Assembly: GCA_035578155.1 (NCBI GenBank)
Contig: JAPWDM010000003.1
Coordinates: forward strand, 70,176,142-70,240,141
Direction: 5' to 3'
DNA from: Brachynemurus nebulosus
Taxonomy: Eukaryota > Arthropoda > Insecta > Neuroptera > Myrmeleontidae
DNA: 64,000 nucleotides
The position numbers and the translations under genes were made by a program. Of the stretch, positions 45,340 through 58,350 are shown one piece after another. The stretch's first letter is position 1. Each line of letters opens with the position of its first letter. The notes beneath the pieces are model-generated. The model was not told the origin of the DNA and searched no databases. It was given only the letters and a program-made list of their open reading frames with translations.

Positions 45340-46210
45340 AATAGCCGTAAAAGAACGGCCTAACAAGATAATCCATTATGAAATGTAAAGATCTAATAGT
45401 ATAGTTACTATTCATATCAACATAGTAGTGTAAAAATTTACTCATTTCAAAAAAATCACAAATTCTGCTCTACGTTGTTTGCTACTAATGTATTTGCAAA
45501 TGGCAGTCTCAGTAACTTGTTTGGCCTGACAAGTGCTGCAAACAAAATCGATAGTAGGAAAGTTTATCATATGGAGCGAAAGACCACTGTACAATATACA
45601 GGGTACATTCCTCCTCAAAAATTAACTAATTGTTGAATAGTAAGCCAACATTTCCCATGCACGACTAGGCTTCGCACTTACTCAAACTTGTTTTAATGAT
45701 TATACACAAATTACGACTCTTTTAATCGCTGGTAACCTGGACGTCTTTAGTTTTATATATGTAGATATGAATGTGCCGTGATGAACGACAGGTTCACATA
45801 CTATTAAATCTACCCCTTGTTCTGTGCCCATACATAGTTTTACCCCTTTATTGATATTTAACGATATTGATTAACCATTTACCGGCGAAACTTAATACTT
45901 CCGGTTCTAGAAGACACTCATTGTACTACCAAAACCAAATTAAATCAACATTTATAGCTTTTACTCCACCGTAACTTTATTCCCCAATTTATGGAAGGAA
46001 AAAAGTTCGTTTTCCATTTCGTTTTCCGTAACAGTGTTACATAGCAAACTAGGAAACCAACTCTATAAATAATGCAATTGATCGCTTAGGTGGGTACCAG
46101 CTAGCACGAGCGTAGCGCGGCGTAGCAACCAACCGGTAAGCACGAGCAAACATTTTGTTGCTACGATCAATTTGATGAAAGTACACAGATCAACTAGATT
46201 AAGTGTACAT
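45340..46210. other. intergenic, no gene seen
   Basis: A small G/C-richer spot at 46095-46165 has repeated GCACGAGC words. No gene or TIR recognised. Confidence 0.5.
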
Positions 46211-46214
46211 ATAT

Positions 46215-46740
46215 GTATAAAAATCTGTTGTTAGTAAGGTGCAATGTTGTGCAATTTATACAGCTTCTGATATAGTCTGTTACTGTTCGTCCCATCGTTC
46301 ACATCATTTTTATTGTCATGGTTTTTTTAATCAACTAAAAAATTGGAGGTGTGTCTGTCGTATTCAAGTGTAAGAATTCTATCGAACAAAAAAATTCTAA
46401 AAGTAAAGGGATATTTTTCTTAAAATAAAGAAATATATTTTTAATTGTCGGTTGTTAATCACATAGGTCGGTCATGACAGTATATACTATACATGTGTAT
46501 GCAAGGTACCCAGTCATACATTACCATATTGCACAAGCACATTCACATGTTTGTGTAGGTATAAATAATGTGTTTTGTTGTATGTATCATAATCGTTTGG
46601 TAGTGGTAGCGGTGTTCACGTCGTTGGCCGGCGACAGCGGTCACGGTAGTTATGAAATAGGAAATTCGGATCTTGTATATCTATGGTGTCTATATACACA
46701 GGTGTATGCAATGCCACGTGGCAAAAATGTTGTTTGTTGA
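46215..46740 (+). repeat. dispersed repeat family R, copy 3
   Basis: Collinear with 28829-29285. It contains the frame 46474-46740 that aligns with the frame at 29073 but with mostly amino-acid changing differences. Confidence 0.8.
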
Positions 46741-47435
46741 TCGTACTTTTTTTCACTTATTTTTGTTCGACGTTCAGGTGGCTATGACTATCTTTGTTAT
46801 GCTCGCCTAAATTTTGGTTCATATTGGGTCGTTTTTTTCTCGTCTCGTAAAATACATAATATTGTATGCGATAAAGTTGTACGTATACATTTACATGCGA
46901 AATTGACCGGATGATTCAGATTTATTAATAAGTATTAGGTACCGTAAAACCAGCTAGCCCCGGACATTTTTTTTTAAAATTTTATGTTTATACGTGTTTC
47001 CTTCATAGATATCACAAATAAAAGTATTACCATTAGAAAGAGTGTATATTATCTATTATATCCCTGACCCATCTGTTTCATTATAAGTAAAAAAAAATTT
47101 AATAAGTGTCCGTATTTACATCCTAAATCGGTCTTGACCCGGACACGTACTTAAATAACGTGATAACATGTGAACTAACCTCTCCCGCCGGGATTAGGAC
47201 AGTGTTTTATATCATCTGAAATCTTTGAACCTGTCAAATACTTCAAAACATTTTGTGGGAAGGGAGAAGAGTCAATGTATAAAATGCTTCTCTATGAAGT
47301 AAACATACAATATGACATCAGAAGGAGGCATAAACCGCGTAATTCTGGCGTCAATATAACGTATGGATAGTAGAAGTTACAGCTGGTGCGAATCGCGGCC
47401 ATAGTGTAAGAAACTGATATGTCCGGGTCTAAACT

Positions 47436-47440
<5 letters not shown>

Positions 47441-47482
<42 letters not shown>

Positions 47483-47485
47483 GTA

Positions 47486-47551
<66 letters not shown>
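47441..47551. repeat. (TA)n array left of MITE X copy 2
   Basis: About 110 bp of AT/TA units, interrupted by two ATGTATATAT-type variants near 47471-47490. The longest frames here translate as IYIYIY and are not genes. Confidence 0.98.
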
Positions 47552-47553
<2 letters not shown>

Positions 47554-47990
47554 AGTTTTTCGAGAGTTGCCATTTAATTACACCCAAACCGTTGATTTAA
47601 TCGAAAAATTGTTCAAATAATAGTTGTAGATATCGACGGGGGCAACCGATTGCTATAGTCAGGAGCTTTATAGCTCTTATGGTTTTCGAGCTATGATACA
47701 AACTTATAGATTTTTAAATGAGATTATATATTAATTTTTCGATAAAACTGATCTAATGCATTAATTATCAACATAAATGAGCAAAAAAAATTTTTTTACC
47801 CAAGTTTAATTTTTTAATTTTTTTTAAATTTATCATTTACGCGGTAAAGATATGCATATGTACTTGCGGCTACTTCAACCGATAGTGTTATATTTCCATT
47901 ACATCCAATAAAATAACCTGGTCCAGTACCATTTCTATCATTTAAATTTTATTTTATTGTATTAGAAATGGCAACTCTCAAAAAATTCGG
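47552..47990. mobile_element. MITE family X, copy 2, 439 bp, inverted
   Basis: TA at 47550-47551 and 47991-47992. The ends are CAAGTTTTTCGAGAGTTGCC and, reversed, CCGAATTTTTTGAGAGTTGC. Its inner sequence is the reverse complement of 13166-13618 with many substitutions. (TA)n lies on both sides. Confidence 0.85.
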
Positions 47991-48128
<138 letters not shown>

Positions 48129-48339
48129 TATACATATATACATATTTTTATTATATGTACATCAAATGCAACTTCAAACATCATTAAATGATTCGCGATA
48201 AAATTCTGAACATATACATATCAAAACTAAAACAATATGACAGTTATGACGAAAATTACATGTATAAGTTAGACACACATTTTATTACTTTAAAAAACTG
48301 GAGGATGATAATTTTGTTATAAGAAGAATAGCTTCGAAA

Positions 48340-48590
48340 AATTCGTTTTCAACTTCTTTATTCCATTGTTCTGAAGCATTAAAAATTTTCACTTAACTTG
48401 ATGACGTCACCAAATTAAATAATTTTATCTTTTCAAGTAAAGTTTTATCGAAGCGATTTTCATTAAGTTGATTGATTCAATTCAAGGTAAATTTAGTGTA
48501 AGAATTCCCCATTTTTGCTATCAAAATTAAGAAATTTATTTAATAGTAAGTCTTACAGGCGACAAAAGACGACTCCTGCCGATTTATCTG
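48340..48590 (+). repeat. dispersed repeat family T, copy 3
   Basis: It shares 'TTCCATTGTTCTGAAGCA', 'CTTGATGACGTCACCAAA', 'TTTTATCTTTTCAAG', 'TTGATTGATTCAATTC' and 'CCATTTTTGCTATCAAAAT' with the other two copies. From 48600 to 49352 I see no gene. Confidence 0.65.
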
Positions 48591-49354
48591 CAGTTGTTGA
48601 ATGCGTCACCGACTAAATCTGCGACATCCGGTGGACAAATATGAACATATGTGCTCCTTTAAAATGACTATATGTAGGATAATATAATTTTTATCAATTT
48701 TGTTTTTTTAACAGTTTTATCTGACTTTTGTTATTGTAGGTAATATGGTAAATATGAGATTTGAGTACACCTATGTACCTACACCCCCCATACATGTTGC
48801 ACACTTTTTTAATTCGCTATCCTTGTTCACACTATGCAGTGCATGTAACTACAGCTGTTGTTGTTTCCTTAAAATGTTACATGGCACCTTTTTTTTTTAA
48901 ATGGCATAAAACCATTTAGATAAAAAACGGATTTTTATTTTATTAAAAAAAAAAAAAATGCGAAATTAAATGCTATAAACATTTTATGGGAGCTTATGCG
49001 GTGTTATCTGATTTACATATGCCATTTTAACTACTGCAAACATTGCGGAAAAGATTCAATTTCCGTAGCTTTTAAAAATGTATAAAATTTTTGAAATAAT
49101 ATTTGAAGGTAGGTTTTTGTTAAAGGCACCTGGTTTGGAGAACATGAAAACAATTGCTTTTACCGTAGGCCAATGAACATATTATACCAATTGTCTGTAG
49201 ACTGAGAGCATCAATGAAAGAATGAAGCCTCAAGGTACGCGCAAGATACGACCAATTGTTATTTTGTAGTAAATTGTAATTAGTGCAGTAACCGTGGTAT
49301 CCGTAGTAGGAATTTTTTTGGTCAAAAAGTAGTATTGATAATAAAATTTAACTA

Positions 49355-51433
49355 CCGTAAAACCGTCTAGAACCGGACACTTTTTTACATTTTTTGGTTA
49401 ATTTTATGTTTATACATGTTTCCTTCATAGATATCACCAGTAAAAGTATAACCATCAGAAAGAGTGTATATTATTTGTTATATCCCTGACCCATTTGTTC
49501 CATTATAAGTAAAAATAAAGAAAAGAAAAAATAATTAGTAAGTGTCCGGGTCTATACCCTAAATCGGTCTTGACCCGGAAACTTACTTAAATAATGTAAC
49601 AACATGTAAACTAATCTCTCTCGTCGGGATTAGGACAGTATTTTATATCGTCTGATGTCTTTGAACCTATCAAAGGCTTCAAAATATTTTGGGGGAAGGG
49701 AGAGGGGACAATGCATAGTATGCCTCTCTATAAAGTAAACATACGATATGACACCAGAAGGAGGCATAAACCGCGTAATTCTGGGGGGAATATTAACGTA
49801 TGGACAGTGGCAGTTACAACTGGTGCGAATCGCGGCCGTAGTGTAATAAACTGATGTGTCCGGGTCTAAACGGATATACATATATAGCATGTATTTTTTT
49901 TATATAGGGGAGAGGTGTGTCAGTAGTAACAGAGGGTCAATTCTAACTTCAAAATTTGCGAGACATCTATCAATCCTATTGAAGAGTATTACATATCATA
50001 AAGTGGCTTCTAAAGTTGTGCTTTACTGACAAAACTTTCAGTTAATATCATTTGGCTGTTTTCTCTCAGCAATATCAAATGTGTTTATATAAGCTAAACG
50101 TAAATTTTGAGCGCGTTAACAATTTTTTGATTTTTGCAGTAAATACCCGATCAATTGGAAGAAAAGTGGTTTTATTGGAAACACAAGCAATCAAATAATA
50201 TTATCAGATAGGTAGTTTCGCTTTTTTAATCATAGTTAATATTTTATGAATTTTTTTCTAAAATGGAACAGCGGTGGGACAATTGTTAACAAATTTAGGA
50301 GTGTCGATTGTAACATGTTATAACCGAAAAAAAAATTTTAGTTGAACAAAACTAAACTTTATATATTTAGGTATGAATCGGAATAATAATGGTAACGACT
50401 TCGGTTAATAATTTAAAAAAAAAAAAAAAGAAACAAAATCCTTTCATTAATAGTTACACTTTGGCAAAATCAGTTGGTTTTACTTGTGTAACTATACCTA
50501 CAATATTGATTTTCGATTACGATTAACGTTCGTTTCAAAGCCTTGCTTTCTAGTCGAAGTCTCGGTCCACGATTAGTTTACCCTACTGGATCAGTCTCTA
50601 ATCTAATTCATACTGTTTTCAGAATAAAAAAATTCTATATAATATGAAAAACGAAAAACTAGGATAGAAACTATATTCAATGATGTATATATGAATTCCG
50701 ATAAAAAAAAGTAATAGAAAGAGCAAAAATTCAGAGCTGTTGTCTGAGACTGTGCTATTTGTGACCTTCCTTGGCTTCCTTACTTAATATGTAAGGAAGA
50801 ATTTTTAAAACTGGATTAATTATAATAACTAACGTGTAAATTCAACTAAATAATGAGTGTTACAATTGAACCTAAGCCCTGTAACAACTGATCCTCTGTT
50901 GGTGACGATTGTAACATTACACTTTGGTCCACATAAATACAGTTATTTTAATTATAAGTCAACATAGAATATTTTTGTGCAGCTCATTCAAAACCTGAAA
51001 AATGCCCGTATCTTGTGCCAAAAATTTAATTCTCTGTGACTAATAAGTACAAAGTTACTAGCCTGTACATTTTTTTTATTACGATTGACACACCTCTCCC
51101 CTATACATCGAATATAACTTCAAACATCATTAAATGATGCGCGATAAAATTCTGAACACACACATGTCAAAACTAAAACAATATAACAATTATTACGAAA
51201 ATTACATGTCTAAGTTAGACACACATTTTATTTCTTTGAAAAACTGTAGGATAGTAATCCTGTAAAATGAGATAGTAAATGTTGGATTCGTAGTTTTTAT
51301 TGGTACAGCTGTTTAGAGGATGTTTTTCTCTCTCTAATGACGTCAAGAACAAATGTTTATTGTTGCAGGTTAATGTAGAAATTATTTACTTTGAAGAATA
51401 GTGCAAAGTGTCCGGGTCTAGACGCGCTGACGG
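49355..51433. mobile_element. Tc1-like element copy B with nested insertion, 2079 bp
   Basis: TA at 49353-49354 and 51434-51435. CCGTAAAACCGTCTAGAACC on the left matches CCGTCAGCGCGTCTAGACCC from the right end when reversed, and both continue CGGACACTTT. Without the nested 1195-bp element it is about 880 bp. The words 'GTCCGGGTCTA' and 'CTTGACCCGG' recur inside (49545-49580, 49858-49868). Non-autonomous. Confidence 0.85.
49907..51101. mobile_element. TA-target element nested in copy B, 1195 bp
   Basis: TA at 49905-49906 and 51102-51103. GGGGAGAGGTGTGTCA at the left is exactly reversed at the right (TGACACACCTCTCCCC). Inner related words include 'TAACAGAGGGTCAATT', 'GGAGTGTCGATTGTAACATG' (about 50300) and 'CTGATCCTCTGTTGGTGACG' (about 50890). 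No transposase; probably Tc1/mariner-like. Confidence 0.9.
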
Positions 51434-51439
51434 TACTTA

Positions 51440-52104
51440 TTTTTCAGAAAAGAATGCTGAGATTTTTAATATAAAAGTAATTTTTATTCAGATTATATTC
51501 TGAGATCAATATGGCCCTGTTTACTGAGTAATAGACATATCTTCAGTGAAATAGCCCACAAACTGACTTTACCCGCTGTCTATTTACAAAATTCTGACTT
51601 ATTTCGTTGACCAACGATGCATACTTTCTTTAAATCGGTACGTAAAATTGTAAGGAGGAAAAAACTTTTTAGTTAGAAATGATTCATTTTGCCGTTCTGG
51701 AAACTTCCAACAAATTTCCATATTCAAAAAGGATAAAAGAAAAGCAGAAAATTGTTATTTGTAAGTAAATTAGCAACGTAAGGATTTTTGTCGCGTCTTT
51801 CCGCGCACTTTTACTTTAGTAATACAATAACACAAAAAAGGAAAAAATAATGAAATCAATTTCACTTTTTAAAGAACATTTTTACATTAAGTCACATAAA
51901 TATCTAAAACCAAGTTCGTATACCTAGTGTATTGTTTGCCAACTAAGTCTCAACATATACAGGCGGCTGCTACGTACCCATTGTTCTTTATTTATTAGTA
52001 GCAACAAATTCAAAACATAAAAGGGAAACTTTTCAATTTTCCTCACAACTTTCCTACATTGTTTAAATGCATTTTCGTTCGTAAAATTGTTTGATGCTTT
52101 CATA
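51440..52104. other. intergenic, no gene seen
   Basis: AT-rich; no structure recognised. Confidence 0.5.
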
Positions 52105-52106
52105 TA

Positions 52107-53041
52107 GGGTGAATGCGGGAGAGATGCCGCACATTTTGAAAACACTTGATAATTCCTCAAGTATGCATTCAATTGATTTGAATTTGGTACACAATAAATG
52201 TAAACATTGTTCTTTAAAATTATTTATAGATAATTTTAAATTTTGAGTCATAAAGGATTCATAATTAACATTTTTGTTGAGCCTGCAAAGCGGCATCTCT
52301 CCCACACCTATGGGAGAGATGCCGCGTCAAAAAAGGAGAGTCGCCGCATAGTTCATATTAAAAATTTTGCATTTTACACACATCTCCATACATGATGCAT
52401 GCCATATGTAACCATTTTTGTCACTTTATACATCTTAACCAGTCAACGTTTCTTTTGTTTCTAAGTACTTTTCAAAACATTCAATACAGGTAATCATAAT
52501 TATTTTCGTTATCTTCACTAATGTGAGAGCTCTTCCTGATCCATTAATGGATCTTTCGTATTTGCGTGGCATAATTTACAGTCAAAAAAAAAAAAAAATT
52601 GCATAATTAAGGTATAAGTCGATATTTTTAATATGTAATATGATGCAGCATCTATACCAACTTTAAATGCGGCATCTCTCCTTTTTGTTAGGATAGATGC
52701 CGCATGTTGCCATAGCAAGCATAGTGCGGGATTCTAACCTAAAATTTTATACAGTACTTTTAAAATATACCTAAATTAATAACAAAGCTCATTTTCATTA
52801 AAACAATGAAATATACATTGTTAAATTCTAATGAATTAAATGCTTGATAAAATATTATGTTAAAATACTTACTTTTCAATTATAAAAAGTTGGATAATTA
52901 CTAAACTGATGGACTAATCATAAATGTTACCATATGCAGCTTAAATAAGTAACTTATTTTAAATATATAATCTATTAATAGCGCTATCTGTTAATCAACG
53001 GACGAACTAGGGCTACTGCGGCATCTCTCCCGCACTTACCC
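52107..53041. mobile_element. TA-target MITE with iterated TIR motif, 935 bp
   Basis: TA at 52105-52106 and 53042-53043. The ends GGGTGAATGCGGGAGAGATG and, reversed, GGGTAAGTGCGGGAGAGATG are nearly identical and continue CCGCA. GCGGCATCTCTCC or its reverse recurs at about 52290, 52311, 52669 and 52690, and a variant is at 52340. Frames at 52063-52305 and 52518-52718 have no recognisable protein. Probably Tc1/mariner-like. Confidence 0.9.
52290..52325. other. perfect 15-bp inverted repeat inside the MITE
   Basis: GCGGCATCTCTCCCA, six bases (CACCTA), then TGGGAGAGATGCCGC. It is a head-to-head pair of the TIR core and might be a paired transposase site or the scar of two joined ends. Confidence 0.95.
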
Positions 53042-53044
53042 TAT

Positions 53045-56000
53045 CTATATGTAGGAAAACTTAAGTCTTTAACGACAAACAAAACAAAAAACAAAAAAAA
53101 CACAATGAAACTTTTAAGATACGGAAGAAAATTTTTAACAAATTTATAGGAAAACAATAAACTATAACGTTATTTACTGGGTTTTTCTTTTTTTTTTATC
53201 AGTTCCTGTACCGCTAGTATTTTCCCGGCGAAAAATAATACACTATTAACAAGCAAAACTTTCAACAGTGATGATCATAAATTTTTTAGAAAAAGTTGAA
53301 ACAATATAAAAAATTTAAACACACAGCAGTCAGCATCAGCTACGGTTATTCGCCCCACACGAGTTTTTCCTCGTGTGTTTTGTCGTGAATTAACTCAGGT
53401 GCACTTTTATGACACTGTGTCTCTTTTATAGCGGAGTAAAAATACGTAAGGGGTGTGTGTGTATCTATCCGTACGAGGGTGGTAAAATAAAACGGGGGTG
53501 CAACGTTAAATAGTTTTGAAATTTTTATACACAAAAATGGTTGTAAAAATTAAATTTTAAAATGTTGATGTTGTTAGTTTTGTGTATATAAAAAAGAACA
53601 GTTTTTCGTTTAATAATGAAATTTTCTACAGAGATACCAAAACGTGGAATTGACTTTTTGTAGTTTTATTTGGATTATGGTGACTGCACAGTGTGGAAAA
53701 TATTACATACTGAATGATATTCACAAAAGAAATATTCTTTCTACACCTCAAAAAGCCTATCGTGACTGTTTTCTTTGATGTTAAACATGCGCGCCTATAT
53801 AACGATTTATAGGGGAGAGGGGCTATAACTAGGGGCAAGAAGGAATATATCTAATATTTTGGAAGAAACCGTAAAACTAAAAAAAAAAAACTTCGTTTCC
53901 CTTCTTCCAGGCTCCACCATTGACGAGCAAATAAAAAAAAGGTCGTTTTGCCTACTTCGGCTTCCTTTTTTGACCAGAAATTTTTAAATTTTTCCCCCAA
54001 ACATCATCAACTTAATAAGCTAGGGGGCCGCCCCCTCCCTGCCTTCAAGTATGGGCGCCTATGATGTTAAATATCGAGTAAATCTTAAGAAACCTGATTT
54101 ATTTCGAAGATTTTAACTTATACAAATACAAAAAGCCACTTTGCAATAGACGTTTACGAAAACGTATGCAAGCAAATAAGTTTCAAGTTTTTTATAGGTC
54201 CGAAGACATTCGTCAGTCTTCGGACCTATTATAATTTCGTTCAAATTCTTTCTATTCTTGAAACATCAGTAGCGCATACAGCAAAAATCCACTTTTCGCA
54301 CACTCCAAGAAGTGCGACATCGACATTAAGTGAAGGAAGAGTCCATACCTCGTTTACTCACGTACACTGCTTCTTAAGTATGTGTGTGTGTCCACACAAC
54401 GTATTCGCCTTAGTCATAGACGGTCATGTGTCGTCATATTGTATGCTTATCTGAAAGTATTATTAAGTTACCTATGCATGTTATATTACAGGTTTTGAAT
54501 CGATTCTTGACATTGTTGATTTTAATGCAATTTATTATTTTTCGTTATTATTAAAAAACATAATATTTGTTATTATTTTTTATTTAAATTGAGTTTAATT
54601 ATATTTATTTAATCGATTTCAACGTATTATTATTATCATTAGCATTATTTTAATAAAAAAGTGTTTAAAAAATTTATTTTACAATTTTTGTTGAATTAGA
54701 AAATATAGTTTCTATCTTTTGATTTGATATTTTATAATTGCAAAATGTGTTGCCATAATATTTTCTTTAAAAAAATATAACAAAAAACACAATTTAAAAA
54801 GTGAAAATAGTGACAATTTTTACATTATTCTTTCAAATTTTTTAATGCAAACATGGCTGACTATATGCTTCAGTTTTAATTTGAAAGTTTGGGGTATCCT
54901 AAAAAAGAAATATATATGTGCATTTTACATGCCATTTATAATATTTGTCTCTTTTTAACGTGTACGTATTATCTTTCGTTATCTTACATATTCATCTATT
55001 TCTTTAATAAAATGTACTTAAATATTTTATACACTTTATTCCGAAAATTGAGAAACAGTCATCACTGAGGAGCTATATTTAACGCGTGTCAAACACGCAC
55101 TTGACGACTTTTTTTGATACGATAGTGTAGATATAGCTTTCATAAGAAAGAGTAATCAATGTAAAAGTGCCTTGAAATGAAAGTATGGTGTAATTTGAAA
55201 TTTTTGAGTGATCCCTTCAGTTTCCAGTTATCCGGAGACCACTGTATAATATATATGCCACTCTGTAAATTGGTAATCTATAAAGTCAATACAATTTTTT
55301 TGCAGATATTTCAGTAGCGTAGATGAAAACCAACAAAAAAAAATTACATTCAGTGTTTACAATAGAAATCGCTAGAAAAAATTGCAAAAATAGCTTATTA
55401 TTTTAGTGTTTAAAACAGAATACACGCTTAAATAACTAAAATATTTAATTCCATTTAAAAACGTACATTTACATCAATAAATATGCAGTCTTTTCGGTAT
55501 TTTACATTGTATTAATAGGGAAATGTGTATGTGTTACGATAATAATACGTTATTATCGATTCTTTTGTAATGTTGTTTTATACCTACGTTGCGTTGGTTG
55601 CTCCTACTTACGTTTTACGTTGCGTTATGCACGCTTTTTATGTTTTAATATGTTTAAGTGGCGTGCATGATACAACGATACCAAGCATGAAAAAGATTGC
55701 ATATATATTTTACAAAAGAAAATTGACAAGAATATTTGTACGTCTGAAAGTGTGATGAGCTGTGACCATCAGCTAAAACATTTATTTGTTTTTATAATAT
55801 GTATATATAATAAGAGAAATTTTTGTAAAAAACACACAGATAACGTCACTAAGGCGTTATATCACTTGCCAAAAAATAAGTTTTTATTGGCGAATTTTTT
55901 TCTTCGTAACGAATCTTAGAATGTATTATGTGATCTAAGGTACAGAAAAAAATTTTTAATTTAAGAAAACATGGACACAGGTTGAACACAGACACTTTTT

Positions 56001-56110
56001 TTCGAACAGGTTCATGGGCAGTCTAACATTTTTCAGTAAACACACAAGAGCCAGAAAATAAAAAAAAATTTTTTCTACTCTTGTTGAAGAACACACTCAT
56101 TATATATCTG
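53045..56110. other. intergenic, two small hairpins
   Basis: CACACGAG-TTTTTC-CTCGTGTG at 53356-53377 and a 14-bp hairpin at 54194-54229. At 53813 the sequence TATAGGGGAGAGGGG looks like the start of another TA-target element, but no right end was found. No gene recognised. Confidence 0.5.
54194..54229. other. 14-bp perfect hairpin
   Basis: ATAGGTCCGAAGAC, eight bases, then GTCTTCGGACCTAT. It is too short for a typical microRNA precursor. It is G/C-richer than its surroundings, so a binding site or the core of an old palindromic element is possible. Confidence 0.9.
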
Positions 56111-56113
56111 TTA

Positions 56114-56451
56114 GGGTATCTACACAATCAATGAAATACGGAATAAGAAATAAGAAATAAGGAATAAGAAGTATGCCATCTAGTGACGTTGAGTGGAACT
56201 TTAAAGTAACTGCTCATAGATATGAATATGTAGGTACTTTTGTACGTCAAAATTCGTGATTTTTTTCACTTTAGTGACAAAAAAAGTCATCACGAACCTT
56301 CTTTTTCATGACTTTTGATGTACAAAAATACCTAAATATATATACCGATAGGCAGTTACGTTAAAGTTTCATTCAACGTCACTAGATGGCATACTTCTTA
56401 TTCCTTATTTCTTATTTCTTATTCCGTATTTCATTGATTGTGTATGACCCA
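56114..56451. mobile_element. PIF/Harbinger-like foldback MITE, 338 bp
   Basis: Arms of about 150 bp, nearly identical for the first 80: ACACAATCAATGAAATACGG, then a GAATAAGAAATAAG repeat, then 'TATGCCATCTAGTGACGTTG', each reversed on the right. The outer ends GGGTATCT and, reversed, TGGGTCAT are followed by TTA on each side (56111-56113 and 56452-56454), as in PIF/Harbinger. The centre has a second palindrome, TTCGTGAT … ATCACGAA. Non-coding. Confidence 0.8.
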
Positions 56452-56782
56452 TTAGTTGTTGAGAAAGTTAGGCATTATTCTAAGGTGTGGAGGAATGATC
56501 ATTATTCAATACCTTTTTGATCAATGAAATCACAGTATTAACCATTATTCAATGGGTCTATGATTGTTTTGTGTCTAATATATGTATCAACTTTTAATTT
56601 ACTATATGTTGCGTAGTAACGTGCAAGTAAACAAAGTAGTATATATTTTGTTTTGATCGTTTTATACATATTATACAAACATTTAATGAAATTAGACATA
56701 GATTAAAAATTTGATTTAAAATTTATATTCAGTTTTGTTAAAATAAAAAAGGAAAAAAGTCGTAGAAAATATATCGTATTCT

Positions 56783-56893
56783 ACTCGCTTGCAATGGCTA
56801 TTACTCACTCAGATGCATTACGACACTCGCCTCGCAAGCTTGGCTCGTGTCGCAATTTCATCTTCGTGAGTAATAGCTATCATTACTAGCTCG
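56783..56893. repeat. imperfect palindrome, about 110 bp
   Basis: 'GGCTATTACTCACTCAGATG' on the left matches 'TCTTCGTGAGTAATAGCTAT' on the right when reversed, and 'ACGACACTCG' matches 'CGTGTCGC'. The loop is about 16 bp (CCTCGCAAGCTTGGCT). It is markedly G/C-richer than the flanks. It could be an old MITE or a structured RNA. Confidence 0.75.
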
Positions 56894-56909
56894 TTGAATA
56901 ATATACTAT

Positions 56910-58245
56910 ATTCATCATTGATAATAATTTTGCTAAGACAATACACAAGATTATTATTATTTGTTGTTAAATGGTACCCGTTAGAACAAAAATTTTTGAA
57001 AATTGACGAAAAGATAAACTTAATCTGCTTATAAAAATATATATCTGCTAATCAATTTAAAAAATCGTGCCTCGATAATCTATCTAAGAAGCTATAGGTA
57101 AAATTTCAAGTCAATCGGATGAAAATTGCTGGTGGTATCTTGGCCCCTGTTTTGAAAAACGTAGTTTCTAGAAAAAGGCATGTAAAAACATGTTTATAGT
57201 TTTGTATGTTTTACCTGTCGTTAACGCCATCTGTGAATCATTTATGGAAATATAACTGACCTGTAATTTGAAAAAAAAAAAACTATCGACCAAGTTGAGA
57301 GATTCCAATATGTTACGTGTGCAGCAAAGCGGCATTTTTGAACATTTTCAACCGATTGAAGTCGTTTCAGAACTCAACTGTTTAGTTACTCCAGAAAATA
57401 ATCCTGAATTACTTTTCGACTGGAAAATAATTTCAACTTCAACTTAGTATCTATTTTAATTTTTTAGAATTTTATATTATCAGAAATAGATAGCTGAAAC
57501 CCTAACAGAGGAACTTACTCTGAAAGATCCAAAGTATTTACGGAAATACCGAATTTGGTCAATTTGGTCAGTTAGTTGCGAAATTCAAATTGATGACTAG
57601 TTAATATAATAACGAATAAATTGACACTACCTGTATAGCAATTTCAATTTTTATAACTCTTTCTTTTTCTTCCTCTCATTTTCGCTTGCAACAATTTAGA
57701 GGTAAAATTATTCATGTGAAAGTTCATCTGTCCATTCGTTTATGCGCTTACCAATAGTCAAATAAAATAATAACTATTCATTTGTAATATAATTATATAG
57801 AAAACGATATTAAACACTATACACTACAATTGCATTCGTAAAATATTATAATGTTTATAGAGTGTTTAAACAGCACAAGAAAAAACAAAGCATTTTTTAA
57901 GACTATAATTATAGATATTTCAGTGACTGTTGGATTTCCGACAAGTGTACATATATATTTTACACCATGGTAATTTTGTATTGTCGTATTTCAGGTTCCA
58001 TTTTTGTATTTAAATAACACTAAATAATCTCAATCGGATTTCATAATTACAATACGTTAAATTACAATTTTACTGTAATTAATCTAATTTTCGATTACGA
58101 AAAATTTTAATTAACTGAGTAACAAACATTGCTAAGAAATATGCGACTAATACAGTATTGTTCATAGATATTTGAACACATGTATTGTGTAATTTTTTCC
58201 ATTCTTTTATGTGGTGTAAAAAAAATTCGAAAAATCTATTTTTTG
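56910..58245. other. intergenic, no gene seen
   Basis: AT-rich sequence without recognised features. Confidence 0.5.
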
Positions 58246-58249
58246 GTTC

Positions 58250-58350
58250 TATATAGAGACCTCAAAACAAATTTCTGTCCTAGTTCGGAGTTCATGTTTC
58301 ATCATGACACTTGCGGTAATAGCCCAGTCACCGTTCGGAAATTCACTAGT
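58250..58350 (+). repeat. dispersed repeat family V, copy 2
   Basis: 'CCTCAAAACAAATTTCTGTC', then 'TTCATCATGACAC', 'GTAATAGCCC' and 'GGAAATTCACTAG' match 61335-61435 in order, with divergence. Confidence 0.5.

Noticed and set aside
44341..45850. Complete TA-target element around the piggyBac-like MITE
   Set aside because: The left end is clear but no matching right terminus could be found, so only the left part is annotated.
53813..53860. TATAGGGGAGAGGGGC as the start of another TA-target element
   Set aside because: It resembles the left ends at 49907 and 35723, but no inverted right end was found within the following sequence, so it is not listed as an element.
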